A stretch of 64,000 bases of DNA from an uncultured Clostridia bacterium. Lineage in GTDB: Bacteria > Bacillota > Clostridia > Christensenellales > Pumilibacteraceae. A model generated the notes under the pieces. It did not search any database. It was given only the letters and a program-made list of their open reading frames with translations, and was not told where the DNA came from. Made by a program: the position numbers and the translations under genes. Of the stretch, positions 9,029 through 17,944 are shown one piece after another. The stretch lies in contig CAMWLQ010000001.1 in NCBI GenBank assembly GCA_947175195.1, positions 186,001-250,000 on the forward strand, given 5' to 3'. Positions within the stretch are counted from its first letter, which is position 1, and every line of letters starts with the position of its first letter.

Positions 9029-11113
9029 TCAATACAACAGTATATCGGAGTAGGACGGGAAGGGCCACAAGTCTTTGGGCATAACCGTTTCCAGCTTGTC
9101 GCAATACCCGCGCAGCTCCTGCATTGTAGCCACCACTTGGTTGTAGCTTACGTCAGCTTGGGCTTGCAGCTCCTCCGTCGCTTTGACTGCGGCTTGAGCG
9201 TCGCTTAGGCGTTGGGTAGCCGTATATGCGTTTTGTATCAATTCCGACACGGCGGACAGCATTTTTGTTTGCATACTCGCGTCCACTTTGAGCGCGGTAA
9301 GCTTGGATATGTTGTCGGCAAGCAGTGTGGAAAACTGCACGGCGGCGGGCAGGATTTGTTTGAGCACAAGCTCGGACATTGTCCCCGCCTCTATATTTAT
9401 CACCTTGCAATAGTTTTCAAGCAAAATATCCTTGCGCGCATGCACCTCCTCGTCGGTATAGATATTAAGCCTGTCAAACAGCTCGACGTTTTGCGAACGG
9501 TCGTAATACGACAACGCCTCAGGCGTGCTTTTAAGATTGAGCAGTCCGCGGTTTTTCGCCTCCTCCACCCACGCGTCCGCGTAGTTGTCGCCGTTAAACA
9601 CTATCCTGCGGTGCGCTATATACTCGCGCTTGATAAGCGCAAGCGCCGCCGCCTTAAAGTCTTGCGACTTCGCCTTTTCCAGCTCGTCGGCAAAAGCGTT
9701 TAACACGTCCGCCACCATGGCGTTTATCATTATGTTGGGACATGCGATATTGAGCGCACTGCCCAGCGAGCGGAACTCGAACTTGTTGCCGGTAAACGCA
9801 AACGGCGACGTGCGGTTGCGGTCGGCGGTGTCCTCGTAGATTACGGGAACGGATTCGACGCCGGTGCTCAGTCTATTACCCACATGATTGCTGTATTCCT
9901 TGCCCGACGCAAGCGTTTCGAGCAGGTCGGTTATCTCGTCGCCCAAGAACATGGAAATAATGGCGGGCGGCGCCTCGTTCGCGCCCAAGCGGTGATCGTT
10001 GCCCGCCGAGGCGACGGACAGGCGCAGCAGGTCCTGATGCTCGTCAACGGCCTTGATGACCGCCGTCAAAAACACCATAAACTGTAAATTGTTCTTAAGG
10101 TCCTTCCCCGGCTCCAAAAGGTTTTCGCCGTCGGAGGTGGAAACCGACCAGTTGTTGTGCTTGCCCGATCCGTTCACGCCGTCAAACGGCTTTTCGTGCA
10201 AAAGGCAAGCAAGGTCGTGCTTTTCCGCGACCTGTTTCATAATAGCCATTGTCAGCTGGTTGTGGTCGGTCGCGATATTGACGGTGGAATATATGGGCGC
10301 CAGCTCGTGCTGTGCGGGCGCAACCTCGTTGTGGCGGGTCTTGGCGTAAACGCCCAGTTTCCACAGCTCGTGGTCGAGATCCTCCATGTACCTAAGCACA
10401 CGCATTTTAATACTGCCGAAATAGTGATCGTCCAGCTCCTGTCCCTTGGGCGGCTTTGCGCCGAACAGCGTTCTACCCGTAATAATAAGGTCGGGGCGCT
10501 TTTTGTACAGCTCGCGCGGGATCAAAAAGTATTCCTGTTCGGGACCGACTGACGCGGTTACGCGCTCGGGCGTTTTGCCGAACAGCTTGAGCACGCGCTT
10601 TGCCGCATTGCTCAGTGCGTCCATCGAGCGGAGCAGCGGCGTCTTTTTGTCGAGCACCTGACCGGAATAGCTTATGAACGCGGTGGGAATGTACAGCACG
10701 CTGTCCTTGACGAACGCATAGCTTGTGGGGTCCCATGCCGTGTACCCGCGCGCCTCGAAGGTGGAGCGCAGTCCGCCTGACGGAAAGCTGGACGCGTCCG
10801 GCTCGCCCTTAATAAGCTGCTTACCCGAAAAATTCATTATGACCGCGCCGCCCTCCGCGGGACTTATAAAGCTGTCGTGCTTTTCCGCGGTAACGCCCGT
10901 CATCGGCTGAAACCAGTGCGTGTAGTGCGTAGCGCCCTTTTCGATAGCCCAGTCCTTCATGGCGCTTGCCACTCCGTCGGCGACCTCGGATGATATGGGC
11001 TTACCCGTTTTAATCGTTTTTTGCAGCGCCTTGAATATTTCCTTGGGCAACCGCTCGCGCATTACCTGCTCGTTAAACACCATAGATCCGAATAATTCGG
11101 GGACGTTGGTCAT
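9029..11113 (-). CDS. glnN: Glutamine synthetase type III
   Basis: A 694-residue GSIII, the long form of glutamine synthetase that makes glutamine from glutamate, ammonia and ATP. Diagnostic segments: the GSIII-specific N-terminus ([20 protein letters not shown]), [12 protein letters not shown] (about 187-198) with catalytic glutamates, [14 protein letters not shown] (262-275), and the ATP-loop-like [10 protein letters not shown] (314-323). A helical C-terminal extension follows. The length is typical of GSIII (about 700 residues). The start has a GGAGG site 7 nt upstream. It is monocistronic, with a consensus promoter and an unusual perfect hairpin at the mRNA 5' end. Confidence 0.96.
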   Translation of the reverse strand: MTNVPELFGSMVFNEQVMRERLPKEIFKALQKTIKTGKPISSEVADGVASAMKDWAIEKGATHYTHWFQPMTGVTAEKHDSFISPAEGGAVIMNFSGKQLIKGEPDASSFPSGGLRSTFEARGYTAWDPTSYAFVKDSVLYIPTAFISYSGQVLDKKTPLLRSMDALSNAAKRVLKLFGKTPERVTASVGPEQEYFLIPRELYKKRPDLIITGRTLFGAKPPKGQELDDHYFGSIKMRVLRYMEDLDHELWKLGVYAKTRHNEVAPAQHELAPIYSTVNIATDHNQLTMAIMKQVAEKHDLACLLHEKPFDGVNGSGKHNNWSVSTSDGENLLEPGKDLKNNLQFMVFLTAVIKAVDEHQDLLRLSVASAGNDHRLGANEAPPAIISMFLGDEITDLLETLASGKEYSNHVGNRLSTGVESVPVIYEDTADRNRTSPFAFTGNKFEFRSLGSALNIACPNIMINAMVADVLNAFADELEKAKSQDFKAAALALIKREYIAHRRIVFNGDNYADAWVEEAKNRGLLNLKSTPEALSYYDRSQNVELFDRLNIYTDEEVHARKDILLENYCKVINIEAGTMSELVLKQILPAAVQFSTLLADNISKLTALKVDASMQTKMLSAVSELIQNAYTATQRLSDAQAAVKATEELQAQADVSYNQVVATMQELRGYCDKLETVMPKDLWPFPSYSDILLY

Positions 11114-11131
11114 AATGTAACCTCCATAAAG

Positions 11132-11163
11132 ACAAAGACGTCACATATCGATGACGTCTTTGT
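11132..11163 (-). promoter_or_regulatory. Perfect 12-bp inverted repeat at the glnN transcript start
   Basis: Arms ACAAAGACGTCA (11132-11143) and TGACGTCTTTGT (11152-11163) pair perfectly around an 8-nt loop. The repeat begins about 10 nt downstream of the glnN -10 box, so it lies at or next to the transcript 5' end and about 20 nt before the glnN start. It is not followed by a T-run on either strand. It could be an operator for a dimeric regulator or a 5' stabilising stem. Confidence 0.75.
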
Positions 11164-11172
11164 GCTAAAAAC

Positions 11173-11202
11173 ATTATATGCCCGCGCGCCAAAAGATGTC
11201 AA
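11173..11202 (-). promoter_or_regulatory. Promoter of glnN
   Basis: TTGACA (11197-11202), 18-bp spacer and TATAAT (11173-11178) on the minus strand; both boxes are perfect consensus. Confidence 0.85.
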
Positions 11203-11254
11203 GCAAAATGACATATTTACCGACGGTATGCACCGCAAATTTCCTAAAAGGCCC

Positions 11255-11283
11255 TTGATTTTTACACAATTATATGCTATGCT
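11255..11283 (+). promoter_or_regulatory. Promoter of the VTC/DUF4956 operon
   Basis: TTGATT (11255-11260), 17-bp spacer, TATGCT (11278-11283), about 30 nt before the ATG at 11315. It supports that start over upstream in-frame codons. Confidence 0.6.
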
Positions 11284-11314
11284 ACCAATAGTAATTTTCG
11301 GCGTAGAGGACATA

Positions 11315-12034
11315 ATGGCAAGCATATGCGTGTTCAAGCGGTACGAATACAAATATTTGCTCACAGCTGAGCAATATTTTGCCGTGCTTAACGAGATAGA
11401 AAAGCATATGGCTGCGGACAAGTACGGCAAGTCCACCATCCAAAGCCTTTACTACGACACCGACGATTACCTGCTTGCGCGGCGGTCGCTGGAAAAACCC
11501 ATGTACAAGGAAAAGCTGCGAATGCGCAGCTATTGCCAAGCCAAGGACGACGACGAAGTGTTTTTGGAACTTAAAAAGAAATACGACGGTGTGGTATTTA
11601 AACGGCGGATAGAGCTTACAGCGGCGCAAGCCGAGCACGGACTGTTCGACTGCGTGCGCGCCCTACCCGACCAAATATCCAAGGAAATTACATACGCAAT
11701 CGACATGTACAAAACGCTCGCGCCAAAAATTTTGCTGTTGTACGACCGCACGGCATATTTCGGCAAGGATGACGAAAGCGGCTTGCGCGTAACGTTCGAC
11801 ACCAATATACGGTACAGAATGGACAGGCTGACGATGTGCGGCGGCACCGACGGCAAGCCCGTGCGCACGGACGGAAAAATACTTATGGAAGTTAAGGCGG
11901 GCGCGTCCATTCCGCTGTGGCTGTGCAGGCTGATTAGCTCGCTCGGCATACGCAAAACGTCATTTTCCAAGTACGGCACGGCGTACACCATAGAACACGA
12001 CAACATATTTACGGAGGTAAAGCAAGTTGGATAA
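11315..12034 (+). CDS. VTC-domain protein (polyphosphate polymerase-like)
   Basis: A 239-residue protein made almost wholly of a VTC domain, the tunnel-fold catalytic domain that makes polyphosphate from ATP in yeast Vtc4. Visible signatures are FKRYEYKYLL at the N-terminus, SLYYDTDDYLLARRSLEKP, KLRMRSY, VFLELKKKYDGVVFKRRIEL and a late LMEVKAG strand; the alternating basic residues would line the tunnel. The frame extends upstream to 11162, but the ATG at 11315 is chosen because AGAGGA precedes it and the promoter lies between. It overlaps the DUF4956 gene by 8 bp, a pairing common in Firmicutes. Polymerase activity is inferred from family. Confidence 0.88.
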   Translation: MASICVFKRYEYKYLLTAEQYFAVLNEIEKHMAADKYGKSTIQSLYYDTDDYLLARRSLEKPMYKEKLRMRSYCQAKDDDEVFLELKKKYDGVVFKRRIELTAAQAEHGLFDCVRALPDQISKEITYAIDMYKTLAPKILLLYDRTAYFGKDDESGLRVTFDTNIRYRMDRLTMCGGTDGKPVRTDGKILMEVKAGASIPLWLCRLISSLGIRKTSFSKYGTAYTIEHDNIFTEVKQVG

Positions 12035-12710
12035 ATTTTTCGCAACTGTTTTGACAGGCAAGTTAGACCCCGGCACGTTCTTTTTGTGCTTGGGCGTGGC
12101 AATAGTTACGGGCGTTATGCTCACGTTTATGAGCTATTACGGATCGCATTCGTCCAAAAGCTTTTACGTAGCCACCGCCCTGCTCCCCGCCGCGGTATCT
12201 ACCATATTCATACTTATCAACGGCAATATCGGCGCGGGCATAACCGTTGCAGGCGCGTTCACGCTGGTGCGCTTTCGTTCGGCGCAGGGCACGGCAAAGG
12301 AAATTTGCATAATATTCGTGGCAATGGTCGCTGGGCTCGCATACGGCATGGGGTATCTCGCCTACGGCGCTATATTCGCGGTTGTCGCAGGAGCTTGCCT
12401 AATGCTTTGCACCCGCCTCAAGCTGTGGAACAAAAAACCGAGCGCCAAAGACAAGACGCTGCGCATCACCATTCCCGAGGACCTCGACTATACCACGGTG
12501 TTTGACGATTTGTTTGACAAGTACACAGCAAGCCGCGAGCTTGTTCAGGCAAAGAGCGCCGACCTCGGCAGTGTGTTCCGCCTCACCTACAACCTTACGC
12601 TAAAAGACCCCGCACAGGAAAAAGCGTTTATAGACGAGCTGCGCGTGCGCAACGGCAACTTGGACATATCGCTTGGCAGAGTGGAATACCGCGTAGGCGA
12701 ATTATTGTAA
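12027..12710 (+). CDS. DUF4956 membrane protein
   Basis: A 227-residue protein with four or five TM segments in its first 130 residues (about 18-36, 45-65, 66-85, 93-109, 112-128) and a soluble C-terminal domain. The conserved GAFTLVRFRSAQGTAKEI segment after TM3 is typical of DUF4956. The start is TTG (12027-12029) behind GGAGG; the more usual ATG is absent nearby. Coupled to the VTC-domain gene by an 8-bp overlap. DUF4956 proteins are commonly encoded beside VTC-domain proteins, and a role in anchoring or polyphosphate handling at the membrane is inference. Confidence 0.9.
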   Translation: MDKFFATVLTGKLDPGTFFLCLGVAIVTGVMLTFMSYYGSHSSKSFYVATALLPAAVSTIFILINGNIGAGITVAGAFTLVRFRSAQGTAKEICIIFVAMVAGLAYGMGYLAYGAIFAVVAGACLMLCTRLKLWNKKPSAKDKTLRITIPEDLDYTTVFDDLFDKYTASRELVQAKSADLGSVFRLTYNLTLKDPAQEKAFIDELRVRNGNLDISLGRVEYRVGELL

Positions 12711-12748
12711 AATCTCCAGCGCCATGTAAAATATCTTTAATAAAACAA

Positions 12749-12777
12749 CAAGCCGCTCGATTATTCCGAGCGGCTTG
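12749..12777. terminator. Bidirectional terminator between DUF4956 and lipoprotein genes
   Basis: Stem CAAGCCGCTCG/CGAGCGGCTTG (11 bp) with a 7-nt loop, T-rich on both outer sides, between convergent genes ending at 12710 and 12809. Confidence 0.85.
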
Positions 12778-12808
12778 ATTTTTATTTGATTGAATTGTTT
12801 TACGCAGC

Positions 12809-14398
12809 TTATTCCGTGGTTTCGCCTTTAGCCTCTTCGATTTGCTTGTCGGTGGGAATATCGCCCTTGGCGCGCTGACCGACAAATATGGGCTCGGCGC
12901 CCTCATGAGTTAAATCAACAAAGTACGCATAGCCGGTTGCCCACTGATCGACCTCGGCATAGTATGTGAAATACCCTGCCGCATAGTCGCAGCCGAACGT
13001 TGCCGAGGACGTGTTTTCGGCAAGCAGCTGAGCCTCGCCATAACCGTCCATATTTTTGAACAGCGGAACGCGGTAGTAGTCCGAGCTGCTGCCCGCAAAG
13101 TACAGGTAGCCGTCCTTAATAAACTGCGGCGTGCCCGTTGTCGAGCAAAGCGTTTGCGCCGCTACGGGATTGTTCTCGTCGTTTTGGTACAGCGACATAC
13201 CGCTGCTTGTAACGCCTACAAAGAACACCTCGTTGCTGTTTTTGTCGTCGCGGAAAGCATAGGTGGACGTTATCGAGCTGGATATAGCCGTCGAAAATGT
13301 GCCGGTTATGTCCGTCGTCTTTTCGTCCTCGTTCTCTATGGCGTCCTGCGCCTTTTTATAGCTCTTGGAATATTCCATGAGCATGTTGTGAAGATTGGTG
13401 TACTTGATTTTGGTATCGTTTACCTCGGTCGTGCGGTAGAACAGCATACCGTCGCGCACAGCCTCTATCGTTTCGGTTTGACCGGACATGGACACCACAA
13501 AGTTTTCTTTGCCGTTGGGGCGCATAGCCTCTATTACGGTGCCGCTCTTTTGCGTATCGCTGTCCTTGACCTCGCGAACAAAGTAAATAAAGTCCTCAAG
13601 CTCGTTGGTGCTTATGCCCTTGTAGTAGGTTTCCTTTACGGGGAAATATACGCTGGTCGCGCCCACCTTAAATGTTACGGGGTCGTCCGCTTTTGCCTTA
13701 TCGGGATTGACCTTGACCGATACGATGTTTGTATTTTCATGCACAACCAAGTACACGCTGCCGCCGTACTTGTAGAACGCGTATGCCGACGACGAGGTGT
13801 CCACCTTTTCGGTAGTGGTGTAAATCTTGGTGGGCTTACCGCCTTTGAGCGGCATCATAAAGAAATCGGTGCGAGTCGTTTGAACTGTACCCGACTTGTT
13901 CTTTTCGTTGTTGGGCGATGCGAAATATGCGTAGTTATCGTAAATGAACAAGCCGCCGTTGGCGTAGCCTTCCGTGCCGATCGTCTTGGGCGCTATCTTG
14001 GTAGTGCCTACAACGTTTATCTCGTTGTCGAAGTAATCATTGCCCTTTGTGTACTTGAAGGCGATACCTTCCTCATCGGCTTGCTGGACAAATTCAAGCT
14101 TATTATCGGCGCTTTTTTCGCCGTTAAGCTGAGCGCGGTACAGTCCGCCTTTTACCACGCTGTCCCAAACGTTGGCTTTGCCGTCCGAATCGGAATAGCC
14201 GCGATAGCCGTTGATAAAGTAGATGTTATTGCCGTACGCCACCGCAGAGCCGCCTTGGCTGGTGACCGCATAGGACGTATCTTGCGCCGAAAATTTGATT
14301 TCCGAGTAGTGGTCGCCGCTGCAACCCAACATTGCGGCGGGCGTTATGGCAAGCACCGCTGCAAGCGCTATCGAAGTGGCAAGTTGAGATTTTTTCAT
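12809..14398 (-). CDS. Predicted lipoprotein, beta-propeller-like
   Basis: A 529-residue exported lipoprotein. The signal peptide has a KK start, a hydrophobic core and a lipobox ending LGC at Cys26. The mature part contains repeated blade-like units with aromatic-rich strands: AYGNNIYFING, GGLFIYDNYAYFASPN, KYGGSVYLVVHE, IKDGYLYFAGSSSDYYRVPL. This resembles DUF5050-type propellers, but I am not sure of the family. The start has GGAGC at correct distance. It lies 76 bp downstream of the degenerate GH2 gene in the same direction, so the two may be co-expressed. Ligand and function are unknown. Confidence 0.8.
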   Translation of the reverse strand: MKKSQLATSIALAAVLAITPAAMLGCSGDHYSEIKFSAQDTSYAVTSQGGSAVAYGNNIYFINGYRGYSDSDGKANVWDSVVKGGLYRAQLNGEKSADNKLEFVQQADEEGIAFKYTKGNDYFDNEINVVGTTKIAPKTIGTEGYANGGLFIYDNYAYFASPNNEKNKSGTVQTTRTDFFMMPLKGGKPTKIYTTTEKVDTSSSAYAFYKYGGSVYLVVHENTNIVSVKVNPDKAKADDPVTFKVGATSVYFPVKETYYKGISTNELEDFIYFVREVKDSDTQKSGTVIEAMRPNGKENFVVSMSGQTETIEAVRDGMLFYRTTEVNDTKIKYTNLHNMLMEYSKSYKKAQDAIENEDEKTTDITGTFSTAISSSITSTYAFRDDKNSNEVFFVGVTSSGMSLYQNDENNPVAAQTLCSTTGTPQFIKDGYLYFAGSSSDYYRVPLFKNMDGYGEAQLLAENTSSATFGCDYAAGYFTYYAEVDQWATGYAYFVDLTHEGAEPIFVGQRAKGDIPTDKQIEEAKGETTE

Positions 14399-14474
14399 AT
14401 TTGCTCCAAAAAAGATGATGACCGATTTAAATTATTACCGTTTTAATAAACATTAATTCGCAGGCTGCGCGGGC

Positions 14475-16742
14475 TCAGTTTTTGATTTTGAACGAAACCC
14501 TTGCGGCAAGCAGTCCGTCGCCTGTAACCTTGACAACCGCTTTGTTTTCGGCGGGGTCGGGACGGATGACCGCCAGCGCCTTGCCGCCGTATGCGGGACA
14601 GCTGTCAAACGAATTTTTCCTGAGCATAGGGTCGGCGTTTACAAATCCGATTAGCTCGCCGCCAGTCACGGTTACGTTAAGCTCGCGCATTGCGTACGGA
14701 ACAAGCTCCCCGTCACGGTCGCAAACCTCTACGTACACAAACCCGACGTCCTTGCGCCCTACCGACAAATTCTTGGAATACGCGGTCAGCCTGAGCGTTT
14801 TGGGCGATGCCGCCGATTTGAGCCGCGACCGCGCGCACTCCGTACCCTTAAAGTACGCAACCGCCTCGAGCGTGCCGGGATAGTAATCCACGCTGAACGA
14901 CGCTATGTGTTTGTTCACCCTGCCCGCAAGCTTTCGCCCGACTATGCGTCCGTCAAGATACAGAGCAACAACGTCGCCCGACGTGTAAACCTCCACGTTC
15001 ACCTTTTGACCAAGGTAGCGCGGCCAGTTCCACATATGCACGGGCTCGCCGCCGTCGGGGTCGCGCACAACAATGTACGCAATTCCGCGCTCGCCCAGCA
15101 ACACGCGCTTGTACACGCTTTGCGGCTTGTCGCAGCCGATGGCGTCCAAATCGCCGAAGGTGGTTGTGTTTTCGTTGAGCTTGCCGCCGCCCGGGTAATC
15201 CATACCGCAGTCGTTAAAGTCGCCTATTACGCGGTCGTTCTTTTCGGTGGCGTCCAAGCTGTCAAAAGCATGCTCGCTGTCCGTGCGCGCGCCTATAATA
15301 AGCCGATCGCGCTTGGATAGCTCCGTTTCGTACAACGGATATAAATAATTGAACCCGCAAACGTCAACCGCGTCGAACGCGCCCGACGTAAGGTCCTCGA
15401 ACAAACTCTTCTCTCTACCCGCATTGATTGCCGCGGCGTCGTTGTCGAACACCGTCTTGCGGCAGCCCGCTTGCTCCAGCTCGCCGCGCGTAGGCACCTG
15501 CTCGCGCGTGGAAACGGTGACGGGACGGGTATTGTCTATTTCCTTAATCCTGTCCGCTATCGCCTTGATAAGCTCGTGACCGTCGTAACGGTTGTAGCAC
15601 TCCGCCACGTCGTCCGCAACGCCGTATACCGTCACCGACGGATGGTTGCGCAGCTCGGCAATCTTGGGGAACACCGAGTAGTAGCGGCGGTCGCTAAGCA
15701 CCCCGCCCAGCGGAGATTTAGGCTCGTTAAGGCACGGGAACAGGTCGACAAAAACGTACATACCCACGTCGTCGCACGCGTCAAGCGTAGCGGCGGTGGG
15801 ACAGCCTACGTAATGAACGGCGTTGTAGCCGATTGCTTTGAGCGCCTCTAATTTGCGCTTTTCGTTGCAGTACAGCGACACCGCGCCGAGCGCAACGTCG
15901 GCGTGCGACATATACGCGCCCATAAGCAGCGTTTTGCGATTGTTTATATACAGTCCGCGCGTTTGCGAAAGCATGCGCGACACAATGCCAAACCGCGTCG
16001 TAGCGGCGCACGGCTCACCCTCGCCATCGGCGGAAACAAGCTTTGCCGTCATCGTATACATATACGGATCGGACGGCGACCATTCGTACGCGTTGTTTAT
16101 GCGCACGCGCACCGACAGCGTTTTGTTTTGGTTGGCTCTGAGAAAAATCTTGCGCTGCTTTTTGCCCGCGCGTTTGCCGCGCGCATTGAGCACCGTGCAG
16201 TCGAGTACAAATTTTTGCGGCTTGTCCGAATCGTTAAATACGGTGACCTCGGTATCGGCGTACACCCTGTCGCCCACAACCGCAGTCTTTACAAACGGAT
16301 AATCTATGCCGTAAGGCGTTGCGTTTTCGGCGTAAACAAGCTCCACGCCGCCCGCTATGCCCAAGCCCAAATACTTGTCCGACATTTCGGGCGAAGTGAT
16401 GAGCGAGATTTTTATCGTATTGTGCGCGCCCGCAAGGTTTACGGTAAAAACATGCGGCGCGTAACCGTCGTTAAGCAGCCCGATGCTCTTGTCGTTTACA
16501 AACACCTCGCCGTAGCCGCATACCCCGGTAATCTTTATGTCGACCAACCCGTTGCCGTTTTTTATTTGCGGCAAAGCGCGTGTAAACACCGCCCTCTCGG
16601 TCGGAATATACCCGTTGAGCGCGCCGAAAGCGCACGTATAGTCGCGTGCGGCGTGTGCGGTTACGTCATACGGAAGATCGCAGGCAATGCTTTCCTCCCC
16701 GACGACCACATTCCAATTCGAGTTTAAATCGACACTTTTCAT
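14475..16742 (-). CDS. GH2-family protein with degenerate active site
   Basis: A 755-residue protein with the glycoside hydrolase family 2 layout: jelly-roll domain (about 1-150), immunoglobulin-like domain (about 160-255), TIM barrel (about 260-500) and C-terminal beta domains. The barrel keeps 'IGYNAVHYVG...DACDDVGMYVFVD', but the catalytic motifs have decayed. The acid/base segment HPSVxxWSxGNE reads HPSVTVYGVADD (367-378), with Asp-Asp for Asn-Glu. The nucleophile segment (usually IIGSET) reads IIGARTD (482-488), with Arg where Glu is expected. No signal peptide is seen. The start sits 6 nt after the -10 box, so the mRNA is probably leaderless. It is likely a pseudoenzyme or carbohydrate-binding protein. 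Confidence 0.85.
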   Translation of the reverse strand: MKSVDLNSNWNVVVGEESIACDLPYDVTAHAARDYTCAFGALNGYIPTERAVFTRALPQIKNGNGLVDIKITGVCGYGEVFVNDKSIGLLNDGYAPHVFTVNLAGAHNTIKISLITSPEMSDKYLGLGIAGGVELVYAENATPYGIDYPFVKTAVVGDRVYADTEVTVFNDSDKPQKFVLDCTVLNARGKRAGKKQRKIFLRANQNKTLSVRVRINNAYEWSPSDPYMYTMTAKLVSADGEGEPCAATTRFGIVSRMLSQTRGLYINNRKTLLMGAYMSHADVALGAVSLYCNEKRKLEALKAIGYNAVHYVGCPTAATLDACDDVGMYVFVDLFPCLNEPKSPLGGVLSDRRYYSVFPKIAELRNHPSVTVYGVADDVAECYNRYDGHELIKAIADRIKEIDNTRPVTVSTREQVPTRGELEQAGCRKTVFDNDAAAINAGREKSLFEDLTSGAFDAVDVCGFNYLYPLYETELSKRDRLIIGARTDSEHAFDSLDATEKNDRVIGDFNDCGMDYPGGGKLNENTTTFGDLDAIGCDKPQSVYKRVLLGERGIAYIVVRDPDGGEPVHMWNWPRYLGQKVNVEVYTSGDVVALYLDGRIVGRKLAGRVNKHIASFSVDYYPGTLEAVAYFKGTECARSRLKSAASPKTLRLTAYSKNLSVGRKDVGFVYVEVCDRDGELVPYAMRELNVTVTGGELIGFVNADPMLRKNSFDSCPAYGGKALAVIRPDPAENKAVVKVTGDGLLAARVSFKIKN

Positions 16743-16748
16743 ACTCTC

Positions 16749-16777
16749 ATTATAACAACATGCAAGACAAAATGCAA
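16749..16777 (-). promoter_or_regulatory. Leaderless promoter of the GH2 gene
   Basis: TTGCAT (16772-16777), 17-bp spacer, TATAAT (16749-16754). Exactly six bases separate the -10 box from the ATG at 16742, which puts +1 at the start codon. The GAGAG between them would not be transcribed as an SD site. Confidence 0.75.
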
Positions 16778-16899
16778 GTGAATTAAAGCGTTTTTTGTAT
16801 TTATCAAATTAAAATATCGAAAAAACGCCTTTTTTTGAATATTTTTTGATTGGAGAATTTTTCAGCCCGAAAACCGCATAATCGGGCGGATAACTATCG

Positions 16900-17778
16900 T
16901 CACATCCGTTCATGAAGAACGCCTGTGGGCGCGGGCGCAAACACTCGTGCGCCGACCCCTTTAAGCGCCGTATAGCACTCGTAAAATGCTTGAATATCGG
17001 TAAAATAGCCGAGCGTCATGCCGCCCGACCCAGTAAGATTGACTGCCGCGCCGTAGGAACGGAGCAGCTCGGTATTCTTTGCTATTTCGGGCGAAAAGTA
17101 CACCGCAGGCTCGTACAGCGCGTTGCCCAAATGCTCTATCGCCTTGTTGTCGCCGTCCAACAAAAGATTGCACAGCTTGTCCGTATCGGTCGGGCAGTGT
17201 TTGCAATCCTTGTGCAGCTCGTCGAATTTTTTGTATGCCGCGGCGGTGGAAACGGGATTTGCCATAAGCCCGACCGTGAACAGCTTGAGCTTGTTTTCTA
17301 TAAAGAAAAGCTCCTCGCCCAAACCCGTAACGCGCGCCAGTCCGCCCGTCAGCATAAACGGAACGTCCGACCCTACGAAAAGCGCAAGCTTGCGCATATT
17401 CACGCCGAGCTGCGGCAGCTTGTACAGCACGTCCAGCGCGCGCAACACTGCCGCGCCGTCCGCCGACGATCCACCCAAGCCAGCACCTATGGGTATGCGT
17501 TTTTCCACGGTGATGTCAAAGCCGTTGCAGCCTATTATGTCCTGCACGGCTTTTGCCGCCTTGTACGCGGTGTTGTTTTCGGCGGGCACAAGGTCCGTGC
17601 CGATAAACTTTACGTTTATTTGTTTGTCGTTGCGCTCGGCTACGGTAACGGTGTCGAACACGTCCACCGACATCATCACGCTGTCCAGCATATGCATGCC
17701 GCGCGCCTCGTCGCAACCGGTAATATTGAGCGAAAGATTGACCTTTGCAAAGGCTCGTAATTTAACGGTATTATTCAT
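16900..17778 (-). CDS. ispE: 4-diphosphocytidyl-2-C-methyl-D-erythritol kinase
   Basis: A 292-residue GHMP kinase that phosphorylates CDP-methylerythritol in the MEP isoprenoid pathway. It begins AFAKVNLSLNITG, has the ATP loop PIGAGLGGSSADGAAVLRAL and the third GHMP motif as NLTGSGGMTLGYF. The length is typical. The frame stays open to 17844, but ATG 17778 is chosen because homologues begin at the LRAFAKVNLSLN segment and because the promoter overlaps the upstream extension. There is no SD site; the -10 box ends 6 nt before the ATG, so the transcript is probably leaderless. Other MEP-pathway genes are not in the window. Confidence 0.95.
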   Translation of the reverse strand: MNNTVKLRAFAKVNLSLNITGCDEARGMHMLDSVMMSVDVFDTVTVAERNDKQINVKFIGTDLVPAENNTAYKAAKAVQDIIGCNGFDITVEKRIPIGAGLGGSSADGAAVLRALDVLYKLPQLGVNMRKLALFVGSDVPFMLTGGLARVTGLGEELFFIENKLKLFTVGLMANPVSTAAAYKKFDELHKDCKHCPTDTDKLCNLLLDGDNKAIEHLGNALYEPAVYFSPEIAKNTELLRSYGAAVNLTGSGGMTLGYFTDIQAFYECYTALKGVGARVFAPAPTGVLHERM

Positions 17779-17784
17779 ACCGCA

Positions 17785-17814
17785 ATTATACACCGCACAA
17801 AAAAGGTTTGTCAA
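17785..17814 (-). promoter_or_regulatory. Leaderless promoter of ispE
   Basis: TTGACA (17809-17814), 18-bp spacer, TATAAT (17785-17790), both perfect consensus. Six bases lie between the -10 box and the ATG at 17778. Confidence 0.85.
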
Positions 17815-17826
17815 TCGAAATGAAAA

Positions 17827-17903
17827 AAGGTTGAGACTCCTCACTGCGTTCGGAGTGACAAAATTATTTTGTCATTCCGAGCAACGCGAGGAATCTCAAC
17901 CTT
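17827..17903. repeat. 77-bp imperfect palindromic element (MITE/REP-like)
   Basis: Both ends carry AAGGTTGAGA in inverted orientation, and the arms (about 37 bp each) pair with few mismatches around a TA-rich centre flanked by TGACAAAAT/ATTTTGTCA. It holds the 'TCATTCCGAG...GAGGAATCTC' core seen widely in interspersed bacterial repeats. No ORF. It sits between the ispE promoter and the 3' end of the SipL-like gene. Confidence 0.75.
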
Positions 17904-17906
17904 ATT

Positions 17907-17934
17907 TAATTCCTAATTCCTAATTCCTAATTCC
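17907..17934. repeat. Heptanucleotide array, four TAATTCC units
   Basis: Four exact tandem copies of the 7-bp unit TAATTCC, directly after the palindromic element and before the stop of the SipL-like gene. Related 7-bp-period arrays occur near 19522, 20265 and 24968. Confidence 0.8.
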
Positions 17935-17944
17935 GAATTAATTG

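Noticed and set aside
11132-11163. Intrinsic terminator or glutamine riboswitch before glnN
   Set aside because: No T-run follows the stem on either strand, and the stem is a bare 12-bp hairpin without glutamine-riboswitch features.
11162-11314. N-terminal extension of the VTC-domain protein
   Set aside because: It overlaps the glnN promoter region and the operon's own promoter; homologous sequence begins at the later ATG.
13154-14446. 430-residue plus-strand open frame
   Set aside because: Antisense to a gene with a clear lipoprotein signal and SD site.
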